Positions 36,853 through 46,866 are shown, counted from the first letter of the stretch. The stretch is DNA of 64,000 bases from an uncultured Clostridia bacterium (GCA_934167445.1 CAKPKJ010000002.1:62001-126000); one strand, 5' to 3'. Numbers and translations are program-made. Notes: generated from the sequence alone by a model not told the origin.

Positions 36853-38175
36853 ATGCAAATGAATATTTTAAATATAATAGAGAAAAAAAGAAACAAAAAA
36901 GAACTAACTAAAGAAGAAATAGAATATTTTGTAAAAGAATATAACAAAGGAAATATAACTGATTATCAGGCAGCAGCATTAATTATGGCCATATATATTC
37001 AAGGAATGACAAACCAAGAAACAACAGATTTAGCAATAGCAATGGCAAAATCTGGAGAAATTTTGGATTTATCTAGTTTAAAAAAGGTAATAGTTGATAA
37101 ACATTCAACAGGAGGAGTTGGAGATAAAGTGTCAATTATTGTATTACCACTAGTTGCGTCTTGTGGAGTTACAATTGCAAAAATGTCAGGAAGAGGACTA
37201 GGTTTTACAGGTGGAACTGTAGATAAACTAGAATCAATACCAGGTTATAGAACAAATATAGAAACAAATGAATTCATAAAAAATGTTAAAAAAATAGGGA
37301 TAAGTATGATTTCACAAACAATGGATTTAGCCCCAGTGGACAAAAAAATATACGAACTTCGTGATAGTATTGCATGTGTAGATAATATGTCATTAATAGC
37401 ATCTAGCATTATGAGCAAAAAGATTGCAAGTGGAGCACAAAAAATAGTATTAGATGTAACTGTTGGAGACGGTGCATTTATGAAAACTAAAAAAGAAGCG
37501 GAAGAATTAGCTAAAGAAATGATACAAATAGGAAATTTAGCAAATAGAGAAACTGTTTGTGTTTTAACAAGTATGGAAGAACCACTAGGATATAATGTAG
37601 GAAATAGCCTAGAAGTAAAAGAAGCAATAAAAGCTTTAAAAGGAGATATTGCAGAAGATGTAAAACAAGTTGTACTTGAAATTGGAAGTTATATGCTTAA
37701 ATTAGCTGGAGTAGAAGAAGATATTGAGAAATGTAAAAAAAGATTAGAAGAAAATTTAAATAACGGTAAAGCGTATGAAAAATTCAAACAATTAGTGGAA
37801 AATCAAAGTGGTGATGTAACTTATATTTCAGATACCGATAACTTTGAAGAGGCTAAATACATTGAACCAATATATAGTGAGGAAATAGGATATATATATG
37901 AAATAAAAGCAGAAGCAGTGGGGAGAATTGCCTGTAGCTTAGGAGCAGGAAGAGTAAAAAAAGAAGATAAAATAGACCCAGCAGTTGGAATTATTTTTGA
38001 GAAAAAAGTAGGAGATTTAGTGCAAAAAGGGAATGTTTTAGCTTATATCCATTCAAATGATTTGGAAAAATTAAAAAATGCAAAAGAAGAATTAACAAAA
38101 GTAATAAAAATTAGAACTGACAAAGTAAAAAAGATAAAAACAATAATAAAAATAATAGATGGAAAAATAAACTAG
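36853..38175 (+). CDS. pdp: Pyrimidine-nucleoside phosphorylase
   Basis: About 440 residues; phosphorolysis of uridine and thymidine in nucleoside salvage. Seen: phosphate/nucleoside site motif VDKHSTGGVGDKVSI, SGRGLGFTGGTVDKLESIPG, and the C-terminal PYNP domain with AVGRIACSLGAGR. Start taken at ATG 36853 after AGGAAGG; GTG 36847 overlaps that site. No deoC or cdd next to it. Confidence 0.94.
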   Translation: MQMNILNIIEKKRNKKELTKEEIEYFVKEYNKGNITDYQAAALIMAIYIQGMTNQETTDLAIAMAKSGEILDLSSLKKVIVDKHSTGGVGDKVSIIVLPLVASCGVTIAKMSGRGLGFTGGTVDKLESIPGYRTNIETNEFIKNVKKIGISMISQTMDLAPVDKKIYELRDSIACVDNMSLIASSIMSKKIASGAQKIVLDVTVGDGAFMKTKKEAEELAKEMIQIGNLANRETVCVLTSMEEPLGYNVGNSLEVKEAIKALKGDIAEDVKQVVLEIGSYMLKLAGVEEDIEKCKKRLEENLNNGKAYEKFKQLVENQSGDVTYISDTDNFEEAKYIEPIYSEEIGYIYEIKAEAVGRIACSLGAGRVKKEDKIDPAVGIIFEKKVGDLVQKGNVLAYIHSNDLEKLKNAKEELTKVIKIRTDKVKKIKTIIKIIDGKIN

Positions 38176-38300
38176 AAAAAGATTAATGTAATTAATTGAA
38201 AAAACAGTAGTAAGTTGATATAATTGTATAGAATTAAAAAATAATTACAATTTTGAAAAAAATATTGTAGTGGAGAACTAAGAAAGGAACGAGATTAAAT

Positions 38301-38438
38301 ATGAAAAAGACAAAAGTTAGTGCAGAAAAAGCAAAATATGATAAAGGACAAATATTTGTAAAAGTAATGGCAGGAGTACTTATAGCCTTATTATTAGGAG
38401 GAACAGCAATATCACTAGTATATGCATTAATGTTTTAG
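38301..38438 (+). CDS. Small single-pass membrane protein
   Basis: 45 residues: MKKTKVSAEKAKYDKGQ, then a hydrophobic helix (VMAGVLIALLLGGTAISLVY). Good ribosome binding site (AAAGGAAC) 13 bases upstream and only 18 bases before cdaA, so it is probably the first gene of that operon. Resembles the tiny DUF4044-type membrane proteins of Firmicutes, but I cannot confirm the family. Function unknown. Confidence 0.65.
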   Translation: MKKTKVSAEKAKYDKGQIFVKVMAGVLIALLLGGTAISLVYALMF

Positions 38439-38456
38439 TAGAAGTAGGAGAAATAA

Positions 38457-39401
38457 ATGGTTATTAATTTAGGAATGAATTGGGAAAATTTTTATAAAGA
38501 TAGTATAGTTGCATATATAAAATCACTTCAAAGTAATCCTTTTGAGCTAATAACTCTAATCTTAGATTTAAGTATAGTTGTTTTTTTACTATATTGCTTC
38601 TTTAAAATAGTAAAAGGGTCAAGGGCCTGGCAACTAATAAAAGGTATAGCATTATTAATTTTAGCAACTTGGGTAAGTGGTTTATTAAATTTAAAAATAT
38701 TAAATTGGATATTAACAGGAATAATGAATCTGGGGGTTATTGCAATAATTGTAATATTCCAGCCAGAATTAAGACGTGCACTAGAACAATTAGGAACAAA
38801 TAAGCTAGCACAATTTTTTGGAATTGAAAAAGATTTAGCAACAAAAACAAAAGAAGATATATATAAAATTGTTATTGCAGCAACAGAATTGTCAAAGACA
38901 AAAACAGGGGCATTAATAGTAATTGAAAGAGATATAAAAATTCAAGATATTATAGCAACAGGAATACCTATGAATGCTGAAGTATCTCCTCAATTATTGG
39001 TAAATATATTTGTGCCTAAAACTCCATTACATGACGGAGCAGCCGTAATTTCAGGAAATAAAATCGCTGCTGCAGCTTGTGTATTACCATTGGCAGATGA
39101 TAAAGATATCGCAAAAGAATTAGGAACTAGACATAGAGCAGCAATAGGAATTTCAAGGGAATCTGACAGTATAGTAGTTGTTGTATCAGAAGAAACAGGA
39201 AAAATATCAGTTGCAAAAGATGGTACATTAATTGCAGATGTCAGAGAAGATGTGTTGAAAAAAATATTAATTAGTAATGTTGTAACTAAACGTTTTACAA
39301 CAGAAAAAAAGGAAAGAAAGCATAGATTAAAAGAACTTAGAGAAAAAATGAAAAAGGAAGAAAAAGAAACAACAGAAAAGAATCAAAACAAAAGTGAGTA
39401 G
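38457..39401 (+). CDS. cdaA: Diadenylate cyclase CdaA
   Basis: 314 residues. Three N-terminal membrane helices (about 35-105), then the DAC domain with the signature motifs PLHDGAAVI (DGA) and GTRHRAAIG (RHR); C-terminal Lys/Glu-rich tail. Makes c-di-AMP, which controls potassium and osmolyte balance. In most Firmicutes cdaR and glmM follow; here a terminator and truA follow, so the operon is split. Confidence 0.95.
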   Translation: MVINLGMNWENFYKDSIVAYIKSLQSNPFELITLILDLSIVVFLLYCFFKIVKGSRAWQLIKGIALLILATWVSGLLNLKILNWILTGIMNLGVIAIIVIFQPELRRALEQLGTNKLAQFFGIEKDLATKTKEDIYKIVIAATELSKTKTGALIVIERDIKIQDIIATGIPMNAEVSPQLLVNIFVPKTPLHDGAAVISGNKIAAAACVLPLADDKDIAKELGTRHRAAIGISRESDSIVVVVSEETGKISVAKDGTLIADVREDVLKKILISNVVTKRFTTEKKERKHRLKELREKMKKEEKETTEKNQNKSE

Positions 39402-39425
39402 AAACAGAACTTTTGTGTAAGAATT

Positions 39426-39452
39426 AAGTCGCAATATAATGCGACTTTTTTA
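39426..39452 (+). terminator. Terminator after cdaA
   Basis: AAGTCGCA and TGCGACTT arms, 6-base loop, T-run. Confidence 0.88.
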
Positions 39453-39482
39453 TAAAAAATTATAGAAAGAAATTAAATTAAA

Positions 39483-40230
39483 ATGAGAAATATAAAATTA
39501 GTAATAGAATATGATGGAAAAGAATTTCAGGGGTGGCAAAAACAACCTGGAAAATTAAATATACAGGGAAATATAGAAAAGGCAATAGAAAAAATAACAG
39601 GAGAGCAAGTAGATTTAACAGCTTCAGGGCGTACTGATAGAGGAGTACATGCTTTTCGGACAAGTTGCTAATTTTAAAACTAATTCAACTTTACCAATTG
39701 AAAAATTCCCTATTGCTTTAAATTGCAATTTAAAAGCAGCAATTAGAATTAAAAGTGCAGAAGAAGTAGATTTAAGATTTCATAGTAGATTAAATTGTAA
39801 GAAAAAAACATATAGATATATAATAAATAATTCAAAATATGGAACAGCTATATATAGAAACTTAGAAACATATATTCCACAAAAATTGAATATAGAAAAA
39901 ATGAAAGAAGCAGTAAAATATTTTGAGGGAGAGCATGACTTTAAAGCGTTTAGGTCAAGCGGAACAAGTAGTAAAAGTAGCGTCAGAACAATTTACAAAG
40001 CAGAAGTAATTGAAATGCCAGGAGAAAGAATATATATAGAACTAACAGGAAATGGATTTCTATATAATATGGTAAGAATAATTGCGGGAACATTAGTTGA
40101 TGTTGGAATAGGAAAGATAGAATCTTCTGATATAGAAAAAATAATAGAAAGTAAGGAAAGAAGTAATGCAGGAAAAACATTACAACCTCAAGGCTTGTAT
40201 TTATTAAAAGTAGAATATGAAAATAAATAA
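39483..40230 (+). CDS. truA: tRNA pseudouridine synthase TruA, needs +1 frameshift at CGG
   Basis: 248 residues when joined. Isomerises uridines 38-40 in the anticodon arm of many tRNAs. First frame: LVIEYDGKEFQGWQKQP and catalytic Asp in SGRTDRGVHAF; it then meets in-frame CGG at 39657-39659 (TTT CGG ACA) and stops four codons on. Dropping the C gives TTT GGA CAA, restoring HAFGQVANF and the full C-terminal domain (RLNCKKKTYRYII, GNGFLYNMVRIIAGTL). No second truA-like gene is in the window. Weak ribosome binding site (AGAAAG). Confidence 0.88.
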
Positions 40231-40358
40231 AAATATAGTTATACTAGTTATTTTTAAGTAATAAGAAAAATATTTTCAAATTTTAGCACAATTTAAAATA
40301 TGTTAACCAAATAAAAAAAATAGCATAAGATATAGTAAAAAACAAAGGAGAGAAGAAT

Positions 40359-40787
40359 ATGAATAATTTATTGATATTTTTTGCTTTGCCAATTGCTACT
40401 ATTATAATTTCAATAGCAATGCAAAAAATCTTTAAATGTCCTCCACTTGTAGCAGCTATAATATTTGCTATTTTTTTAATAGTTACATTTGTTGTAGGAA
40501 ACATTAATTATTTGGTTGCAACAATAGTATATACAATTTTAAGTTTTATAACAGCATCAATAATGTGCTTATTCTGTAGATTAATGGAACAAATAAGCAA
40601 TAATAATAACAATAATGGAAATCTACTTACAATATCAAGTAGGACAGGAGAAAATAATTCTAACAGTTGTGGCTGTATATCAGAAAATTCTGGAAAAAAT
40701 GGGGTAAATGCAAATATAAATGTAATACCTAATAATTACAATAATGGAAGAACAGGATGCTTATGTGGCAGATATAGAGTAAGATAA
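40359..40787 (+). CDS. Small membrane protein with Asn-rich tail
   Basis: 142 residues: three hydrophobic segments (LLIFFALPIATIIISIAM, LVAAIIFAIFLIVTFVVG, YLVATIVYTILSFITASI), then a soluble Asn-rich tail with Cys pairs (NSCGCIS, GCLCGRYRVR). The membrane part resembles the DUF2651 family, uncertain. GGAGAG precedes the ATG. Function unknown. Confidence 0.6.
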   Translation: MNNLLIFFALPIATIIISIAMQKIFKCPPLVAAIIFAIFLIVTFVVGNINYLVATIVYTILSFITASIMCLFCRLMEQISNNNNNNGNLLTISSRTGENNSNSCGCISENSGKNGVNANINVIPNNYNNGRTGCLCGRYRVR

Positions 40788-40922
40788 AATTAATAAATAT
40801 ATAACAATAGTTAATACAATTAACAATATAGTGTTAGAAAATTATTGTAAAAAATTTAATTGAATTAAAAACTTGACAAGGTATGTTATTATATATAGTA
40901 GATTATATAAGGAGAAAAGATA

Positions 40923-41771
40923 ATGTTAGATGTTATTATAGATACATTAGTAGATAGTATAAAATTGCTGCCTTTCTTGTTTTTAACCTATTTAATAATG
41001 GAATATTTAGAACATAAAACAAGTGATAAAGTAAGGCATATGATTCAAAATTCAGGAAGATTTGGACCAGTAATAGGAGGTTTGCTTGGAACAATTCCAC
41101 AATGTGGATTTTCAGTAGCTGCAACAAACTTATATGCAACAAGAATAATAAATATAGGTACATTAATTGCTGTATATTTAGCTACTTCTGATGAAATGAT
41201 ACCAATAATGATTTCAGAAGGAATTCCTATTACAACAATATTAAAAATATTAGGAATTAAATTAGTAATTGCTATAGTTGTTGGCTTTTTAATAGATTTA
41301 GTAGTACAAGCTAGAAAAAAGGGAGAAGACGAACGAATAGTAGATTTATGTGAAAAAGAGCATTGCCATTGTGAAACAGGAATATTAAAACCAGCTATTA
41401 AACATACAGTTAATATTTTAGGGTTTATTGTTGTCATAACATTTGTAATAAACACCATTGTACATTTTATAGGAGATGCAAATATAGCTCAATTTGTTAA
41501 ATCAAATCCGGTTTTAGCACCTGCAGTAGCAAGTATTATTGGCTTAGTACCAAATTGTGCATCATCTGTAATATTAACACAATTATATGTTCAAAATGTT
41601 ATACCAGTTTCTACAATGATTGCAGGATTATTAGTTGGAGCAGGAGTTGGATTAGCCGTATTATTTAAAATGAATAAAGGAATAAAAGAAAATTTAAAAA
41701 TAGTATTTTTATTATTCTTAATAGGAACTATATCTGGAATGGTATTACAACTATTAGGAGTTAATTTTTAA
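40923..41771 (+). CDS. Putative metal/arsenic exporter membrane protein (ArsP_2-like)
   Basis: 282 residues with about 8-10 membrane segments and paired repeats around LLGTIPQCGFSVAATNLY and IIGLVPNCASSVILTQLY, the P-x-C-G/A signature of the putative 10-TM heavy-metal exporter family (PF11449-like). A His/Cys cluster (CEKEHCHCETG) in the central loop fits metal binding. Substrate unproven. TTGACA at about 40874 begins a promoter-like sequence upstream. Confidence 0.75.
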   Translation: MLDVIIDTLVDSIKLLPFLFLTYLIMEYLEHKTSDKVRHMIQNSGRFGPVIGGLLGTIPQCGFSVAATNLYATRIINIGTLIAVYLATSDEMIPIMISEGIPITTILKILGIKLVIAIVVGFLIDLVVQARKKGEDERIVDLCEKEHCHCETGILKPAIKHTVNILGFIVVITFVINTIVHFIGDANIAQFVKSNPVLAPAVASIIGLVPNCASSVILTQLYVQNVIPVSTMIAGLLVGAGVGLAVLFKMNKGIKENLKIVFLLFLIGTISGMVLQLLGVNF

Positions 41772-41772
41772 T

Positions 41773-41816
41773 AAAAAAACTTCTTATGATATTTTTATAT
41801 CGTAAGAAGTTTTTTA
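41773..41816. terminator. Bidirectional terminator
   Basis: AAAAAACTTCTTATGATAT-type arm pairs with its complement across a TTTT loop; T-runs on both strands between convergent genes. Confidence 0.92.
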
Positions 41817-41820
41817 TGTA

Positions 41821-44160
41821 TTAGTTTTTCTTTTTATTTCTGAAATTAACAACTATAGCATCTTCACTATCAAACATATATTTTGAGTCAGTTGTATCTG
41901 TTTGAATTGGATCAAATTCATTTCTATCATCTTTAAAATCAATATTTTTAGGATTGAATTTTTTTCTCATATCACTAGAATCGTCTTCTGAATTAGTAGT
42001 AACGCCATCTGAAAATTTACCAAAATCAAATGTCTTTATTTTATGAGGTTCTTTATATTTTGATTCCAAGAATGTAAGTTTTCCTGGTCCTACAATTGGT
42101 TTTCCGTTTGTACCTCTAATTTTATATGCACAATCTTTTAGGCCTAGATTTTGAAGTTTACCAGGTTTAAAGTTGGCCACAAATTTCCATGCAATACCAT
42201 TAAGTTTATGGTCATATTCCATTGTATCTGTGTTCATACTACTTCCATAAGTCCATTCTCTATGAGTACCAAGTTCGTTTGCCCACCATTCAAGTTCATC
42301 AAAGGCGGCATTACCAGTTAAGATTTTGCTTGCACAGTTAGATAAAATAGTATTTTTATAATTTACCGCAAGAGCAGGAGTTTCAAGCTGTTGCAAGTTT
42401 TGAGTAGATATAATAGAACCTACTTTATATTTTCTATACATTGTAAACATTGCTTCAGTATCTTTACAAATGAAATCAGCAAATTCATCTATATAAATAA
42501 AATATGGTACACGAGAACTTTCAATACCAGGTCTTCTTAATACAGAATTTTGCATTGAAATCAAGTAAAATAATCCAAATGCTTTATGACCAGCAGAACC
42601 TAAGTCACCACGTCTTGTACAAATAAAAGTAACTTCTGAATTAGCAAGAGTCTTATCAAAATCAATATTGTTGTATCTATTACATAATATTCCTTTGATA
42701 CCAGGAATACGTAGTAAATTATCTAACTGACTTACAACAGAATAAATATATTTTTCCATACTTGACTTTGCAGGAGCGTCACTATAAAAGTTCTTTTTGA
42801 AATATGCTAGTAATACAGCATATTTTTCTTGTTGCACAGGGTCATTCTCTATATTATGTTCTAATATTTTACACATTTTTTCTATTAAGCCAAAATTAGT
42901 AAACATTTTTAACATATCTTCAAGATTAGGAAGTTTACCTTCATTCATCTTTGGATATATTTCTTTTAGCAAAATTGCTAAATTTTCTATTGCTTGAATT
43001 GCAATATCTTCTTTATATGCTTCATTTATATCAGAATGTGCTGTATTATACATTGATTTTATTACTGCTGAAATAGTAAGAGCAATTTTTGAAGAATCTT
43101 TATAAACAAAAGGATTTAATCCCATAGATTTTGGATTATTAGGGTCTATAAGATTATATTCAATTCCAAAATTCTTACAAACACTAGACATATGTTCAAT
43201 TATTTCATAATCAGGAGCCATTAATGTAAGACCAACATTCTTATATGTGTATTCTCCATTAACAGAGCCTAATAACATTTTTTGTAAATATGCTTTAAAT
43301 AAACTTTCTTTTCCTTCAACAGGTTGTAACATATTTAGGTTAAAATATTTATTAACATAACTATTATCATAAGGACTTTTTAATGTTGCTAAACCTGTGC
43401 GTAAAGCAGTGTATCCCATTTCTTTAGAGACTTCTTTGAAAAAGTATTTCTTTTCCAAATCTCTAGCAAAAAGAGGTTCATAAATTAAAGAAGTTTTACC
43501 AGAACCAGAGCCACCACATACAAATAAAGATTGGAATCTTGATTCTTCAGGAATAGTTATAGATTGAGCAGTGTCACCATTATAACATAAATAAACTTCA
43601 CAAGAATATGCTCCTTTATTTTTTGGAGTTGTTGCTAAACTAATTCCGCCATAATCTCCAATAGAATCAATCATATCTTTACTGTCATTAACTCCAAAGT
43701 AACACCATTTAAAAAATGGGAAAAATGTTGCAAGAGGAATAAATAAAGATATACTTCGCATTGCAGGTCTTACTAAATCTGAAAATCCAGTTATAAGTTC
43801 TGTATAATTAGGGACAGAAAGTAGTAATAACCAAGCTCCCATATTTAGCCATTGTGTAAACATCGAAATTGCTATAATATATAAACAAATTACATATAAA
43901 AAGAATAATGTAATTTTCTTATTTTTTGTATTAGCAAATTTTGAAGGACCAGAAAATAAAAAAGCAAAAACTGGACAAGCCAATGCTAAAAGATATTCAA
44001 AAGGTCCCCAATAAGAATAAGAAACACCGGTAAATATCATAAGCAACATTTCTACAATTCTATCAATTGCTAAATAAGCACTTATTAAGGTAAGAACATA
44101 AGTGGCAAAAGTGTTTCTATCAGTATTTAATTTTTTCAAAAATGTATCTATAAACTTCAT
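41821..44160 (-). CDS. VirD4/TraG-like type IV coupling ATPase, orphan
   Basis: 779 residues. Four membrane segments in the first 170 residues, then a P-loop ATPase: Walker A FVCGGSGSGKTSLIYEP (about 225), Walker B FIYIDEFADF, and IISTQNLQQLETP (sensor-like motif of coupling proteins). C-terminus acidic and polar. Such ATPases feed DNA-relaxase or proteins into type IV systems. No relaxase, VirB4, VirB6 or integrase gene is in the window. Long membrane region and large C-terminus suggest a TraG/TcpA-like member with a chromosomal role or a decayed element. Confidence 0.82.
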   Translation of the reverse strand: MKFIDTFLKKLNTDRNTFATYVLTLISAYLAIDRIVEMLLMIFTGVSYSYWGPFEYLLALACPVFAFLFSGPSKFANTKNKKITLFFLYVICLYIIAISMFTQWLNMGAWLLLLSVPNYTELITGFSDLVRPAMRSISLFIPLATFFPFFKWCYFGVNDSKDMIDSIGDYGGISLATTPKNKGAYSCEVYLCYNGDTAQSITIPEESRFQSLFVCGGSGSGKTSLIYEPLFARDLEKKYFFKEVSKEMGYTALRTGLATLKSPYDNSYVNKYFNLNMLQPVEGKESLFKAYLQKMLLGSVNGEYTYKNVGLTLMAPDYEIIEHMSSVCKNFGIEYNLIDPNNPKSMGLNPFVYKDSSKIALTISAVIKSMYNTAHSDINEAYKEDIAIQAIENLAILLKEIYPKMNEGKLPNLEDMLKMFTNFGLIEKMCKILEHNIENDPVQQEKYAVLLAYFKKNFYSDAPAKSSMEKYIYSVVSQLDNLLRIPGIKGILCNRYNNIDFDKTLANSEVTFICTRRGDLGSAGHKAFGLFYLISMQNSVLRRPGIESSRVPYFIYIDEFADFICKDTEAMFTMYRKYKVGSIISTQNLQQLETPALAVNYKNTILSNCASKILTGNAAFDELEWWANELGTHREWTYGSSMNTDTMEYDHKLNGIAWKFVANFKPGKLQNLGLKDCAYKIRGTNGKPIVGPGKLTFLESKYKEPHKIKTFDFGKFSDGVTTNSEDDSSDMRKKFNPKNIDFKDDRNEFDPIQTDTTDSKYMFDSEDAIVVNFRNKKKN

Positions 44161-44316
44161 TTAAAAAATCCTTTCGTTATTATAAATATACATATATATT
44201 ATCCTATAAATTCGGCAAAAAAACAAGTATTTTGAGTAAATTATTGCTAAAAATGAATAAAAAAGGTAGCTAGGAATATACTAGAAGTAAAAAGAAAATA
44301 AAGGAGACGGAAAAAT

Positions 44317-44601
44317 ATGTATGAAGAATATAGAAGAGAAAGAAAAATTATAGAAAAAAATGAACAAGAAAAGCAAATAGAATTGATACAAACAATAATA
44401 AAAACTAGGGAAGAATTAGAATGTAATAACAAAAATTTTGAGCTGGCAAAAGATGAGTTAGTAGATTATTATGCTTATCAGATAAAAGCAAATCAATCTA
44501 AATTAGATTATTTAATAAAATTAGCAAAATTACAAGGAATAGAAATTGATATGATTACAAACAAAAAATATAGAACTGTTTTATATGATACAGCAATTTA
44601 G
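44317..44601 (+). CDS. yaaL: YaaL-like protein (DUF2508)
   Basis: 94 residues, highly charged helical protein: KQIELIQTIIKTREELECNNKNFELAKDELVDYYAYQIKANQSKLDYLIKLAKLQGI type pattern, with the DUF2508 hallmark DYYAYQIKANQSKLDYLIK. Lies before bofA, as in Bacillus (recR-yaaL-bofA). Function unknown. GGAGACGG precedes the ATG. Confidence 0.85.
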   Translation: MYEEYRRERKIIEKNEQEKQIELIQTIIKTREELECNNKNFELAKDELVDYYAYQIKANQSKLDYLIKLAKLQGIEIDMITNKKYRTVLYDTAI

Positions 44602-44643
44602 AAAATTAAAATGATAAAGTAATATTTGTCCAAAATTAAACAT

Positions 44644-44680
44644 AAAAATGGTAATAAAGAAATTTATTATCATTTTTTAT
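44644..44680 (+). terminator. Hairpin between yaaL and bofA
   Basis: ATGGTAATAA and TTATTATCAT arms followed by TTTTTTAT; a terminator or attenuator inside the yaaL-bofA pair, leaving bofA with a ribosome binding site GGGAG right after it. Confidence 0.65.
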
Positions 44681-44694
44681 GGGAGTAAACTAAA

Positions 44695-44955
44695 ATGAAT
44701 ATTAATATAATTACATATTTAGCGTGTATTTGCTTTATTTTTATATTCGGCAGAATTTTTATAGTACCAATAAAAAAAATACTTAAGTTAGCCATAAACT
44801 CAATATTAGGTGGATTAACAATTTATATTATTAATATAGTAGGTGCGACATTTGGTTTCCACTTGGGATTAAATATTTTTACAAGTATTTTAATAGGGGT
44901 GTTAGGTTTACCAGGAGCTGTTGTGCTAGTTTTAATAAAGCTGTTGGTTGGTTAA
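44695..44955 (+). CDS. bofA: Pro-sigmaK processing inhibitor BofA
   Basis: 86 residues, hydrophobic throughout; membrane segments and the conserved LGLPGAVVLVLIKLL end with GFHLGLNIFTSILIGVLG. BofA holds the SpoIVFB protease inactive in the forespore membrane. Position after yaaL supports the call. Confidence 0.88.
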   Translation: MNINIITYLACICFIFIFGRIFIVPIKKILKLAINSILGGLTIYIINIVGATFGFHLGLNIFTSILIGVLGLPGAVVLVLIKLLVG

Positions 44956-44976
44956 AAAATAATTCTATAAAAAACT

Positions 44977-45009
44977 AAAGAACCCTCTGTATAGATAAAG
45001 GGTTCTTTT
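44977..45009. terminator. Bidirectional terminator, bofA / glmS
   Basis: AAAGAACCCT and AGGGTTCTTT arms with a 11-base loop; between convergent genes. Confidence 0.9.
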
Positions 45010-45036
45010 ATAAATTAATACTATAAAAAGTATAAA

Positions 45037-46866
45037 TTATTCAACTGTTACTGATTTAGCTAAATTTCTTGGCTTATCAACATCTAATCCTTTTTCTTTA
45101 GATATATAATAAGCAAGTAATTGAGTAGGAATAACAGATAATACAGGAGAGATGAAAGAACTTGTTTCTGGAATGCGAATTACAGTATCAAATAATTTTT
45201 CATCTATATTTTGATTTGTTATAATTAGTGTTTTAGCACCTCTAGTAATAACTTCTTGGATATTGCTTACAGTTTTTTCAACTAATTTAGGGTCTGTCAT
45301 AATACTTATAACAGTGATTCCATTTTCAATTAAAGCTATTGGTCCATGTTTTAATTCACCAGCAGGATAGCTATCTGAATGAATATAAGAAATCTCTTTC
45401 AATTTTAAAGAAGCTTCTCTAGCAACCGTTTCATCAATACCTCTACCTAAGAAAAATACATCTTTTTCTTGATAAATTCTGTGGCCAAATGCTTTTACAG
45501 TATCAGCAGTTTTTAAAACTTCTTCCACCTTTTTAGGCAATTCTAAAACTTCTTCTTTTAAATTTGCAATATCAGGACTAGATAATTCTAAAGTTTCTGC
45601 AAAGTAAATAGCTAGAAGAGATAAAAGAACTACTTGAGAAGTATATGCTTTGGTTGAAGCAACAGCAATTTCAGGACCAGCATGTGTATAAATAGAATAA
45701 TCAGCTTCTCTTGTAATTGAGCTTCCAATTACATTAGTAACCGCTAGTGTTTTAGCACCTTTTTCTTTAGATAATTTTAATGCTGCAATTGTGTCTGCTG
45801 TTTCACCAGATTGTGATATAAAAATACATAATGTTTTATTATCAACAATAGGGTCTCTATATCTAAATTCAGAAGCAATATCAACTTCTGTAGGTATTTT
45901 ACATAAACGTTCTATCATACATTTTCCAGCTAAACCAGCGTGCATAGCTGTACCACAAGCTACTAAATATATTTTATTTAATCCTTGTAAATAATCCTTT
46001 GTGAAGTCTAATTCTTCAAAATCACATTTTGAACCTTCATTTAATTTAGCTCCTATAGTTTCACGAATTGCTGTTGGTTGTTCATATATTTCTTTTAACA
46101 TATAATCTTCAAAACCTTCTTTTTCAGCACTAGAAGCGTTCCATTCAATAGTTTGAATTTTTTTATCAACAGGATTTAAATCTATATCATAAAATTTAAC
46201 ATCATCTCTTGATAAAACAACAAATTCTAAATCATTTAATAAATAAAAATTTCTTGTAAAAGAAAGTATAGCAGGTATATCTGAAGAAATATAATTTTCT
46301 CCATCACCTTTACCAATAACTAGTGGACTGTCTTTTCTAACTACTACCATATGGTCTGGGTCATACTTAGAAATAACCTCAATAGCAAAACTTCCTTTTA
46401 AATCTAAACAAGCATTTTTTACAGCTTTTAAAAGATTTTTATCATTGTTTTTTGTGTAATAATAATGAATTAAATTAGGTATAACTTCTGTATCTGTTTG
46501 AGAATAAAAAGTGTAACCATTATCAGTTAAAAATTTTCTTAATTCATTGTAATTTTCGATAATTCCATTGTGAACTACACTAAATGATTTTGAATTATCA
46601 AAATGAGGGTGAGAGTTTTCCTTTGATGGTTTACCATGTGTAGCCCATCTTGTATGAGCAATACCAATAGTACCAGTTAAATCATCAATACCTGGTAAAT
46701 TATATAAATTTTTTACTCTACCTTTATCTTTCATAACAGAAATTCCATTTTTTTCGATTGTTGCAATTCCTGCTGAATCATATCCTCTATATTCTAATCT
46801 TAAAAGCCCATTAATAAGAATAGGGCTAGCTTTTTGTGTTCCTATATAACCTACAATTCCACACAT
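45037..46866 (-). CDS. glmS: Glutamine-fructose-6-phosphate aminotransferase
   Basis: 609 residues; makes glucosamine-6-phosphate for peptidoglycan. N-terminal glutaminase with catalytic Cys2 (MCGIVGYIG), HTRWATHGKPS and GIIENYNELR; two SIS domains (CGTAMHAG, SQSGETADTIAAL, SSTKAYTSQ-like ASTKAYTSQ, SYPAGELKHGP); C-terminal DKPRNLAKSVTVE. Preceded by AGGAGG and a glmS ribozyme, so product-controlled. Confidence 0.98.
   Translation of the reverse strand: MCGIVGYIGTQKASPILINGLLRLEYRGYDSAGIATIEKNGISVMKDKGRVKNLYNLPGIDDLTGTIGIAHTRWATHGKPSKENSHPHFDNSKSFSVVHNGIIENYNELRKFLTDNGYTFYSQTDTEVIPNLIHYYYTKNNDKNLLKAVKNACLDLKGSFAIEVISKYDPDHMVVVRKDSPLVIGKGDGENYISSDIPAILSFTRNFYLLNDLEFVVLSRDDVKFYDIDLNPVDKKIQTIEWNASSAEKEGFEDYMLKEIYEQPTAIRETIGAKLNEGSKCDFEELDFTKDYLQGLNKIYLVACGTAMHAGLAGKCMIERLCKIPTEVDIASEFRYRDPIVDNKTLCIFISQSGETADTIAALKLSKEKGAKTLAVTNVIGSSITREADYSIYTHAGPEIAVASTKAYTSQVVLLSLLAIYFAETLELSSPDIANLKEEVLELPKKVEEVLKTADTVKAFGHRIYQEKDVFFLGRGIDETVAREASLKLKEISYIHSDSYPAGELKHGPIALIENGITVISIMTDPKLVEKTVSNIQEVITRGAKTLIITNQNIDEKLFDTVIRIPETSSFISPVLSVIPTQLLAYYISKEKGLDVDKPRNLAKSVTVE

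Noticed and set aside
41821..44160. Coupling ATPase as evidence of an integrated conjugative element here
   Set aside because: No relaxase, integrase, VirB4 or attachment repeats in the surrounding sequence, and composition matches the neighbours.
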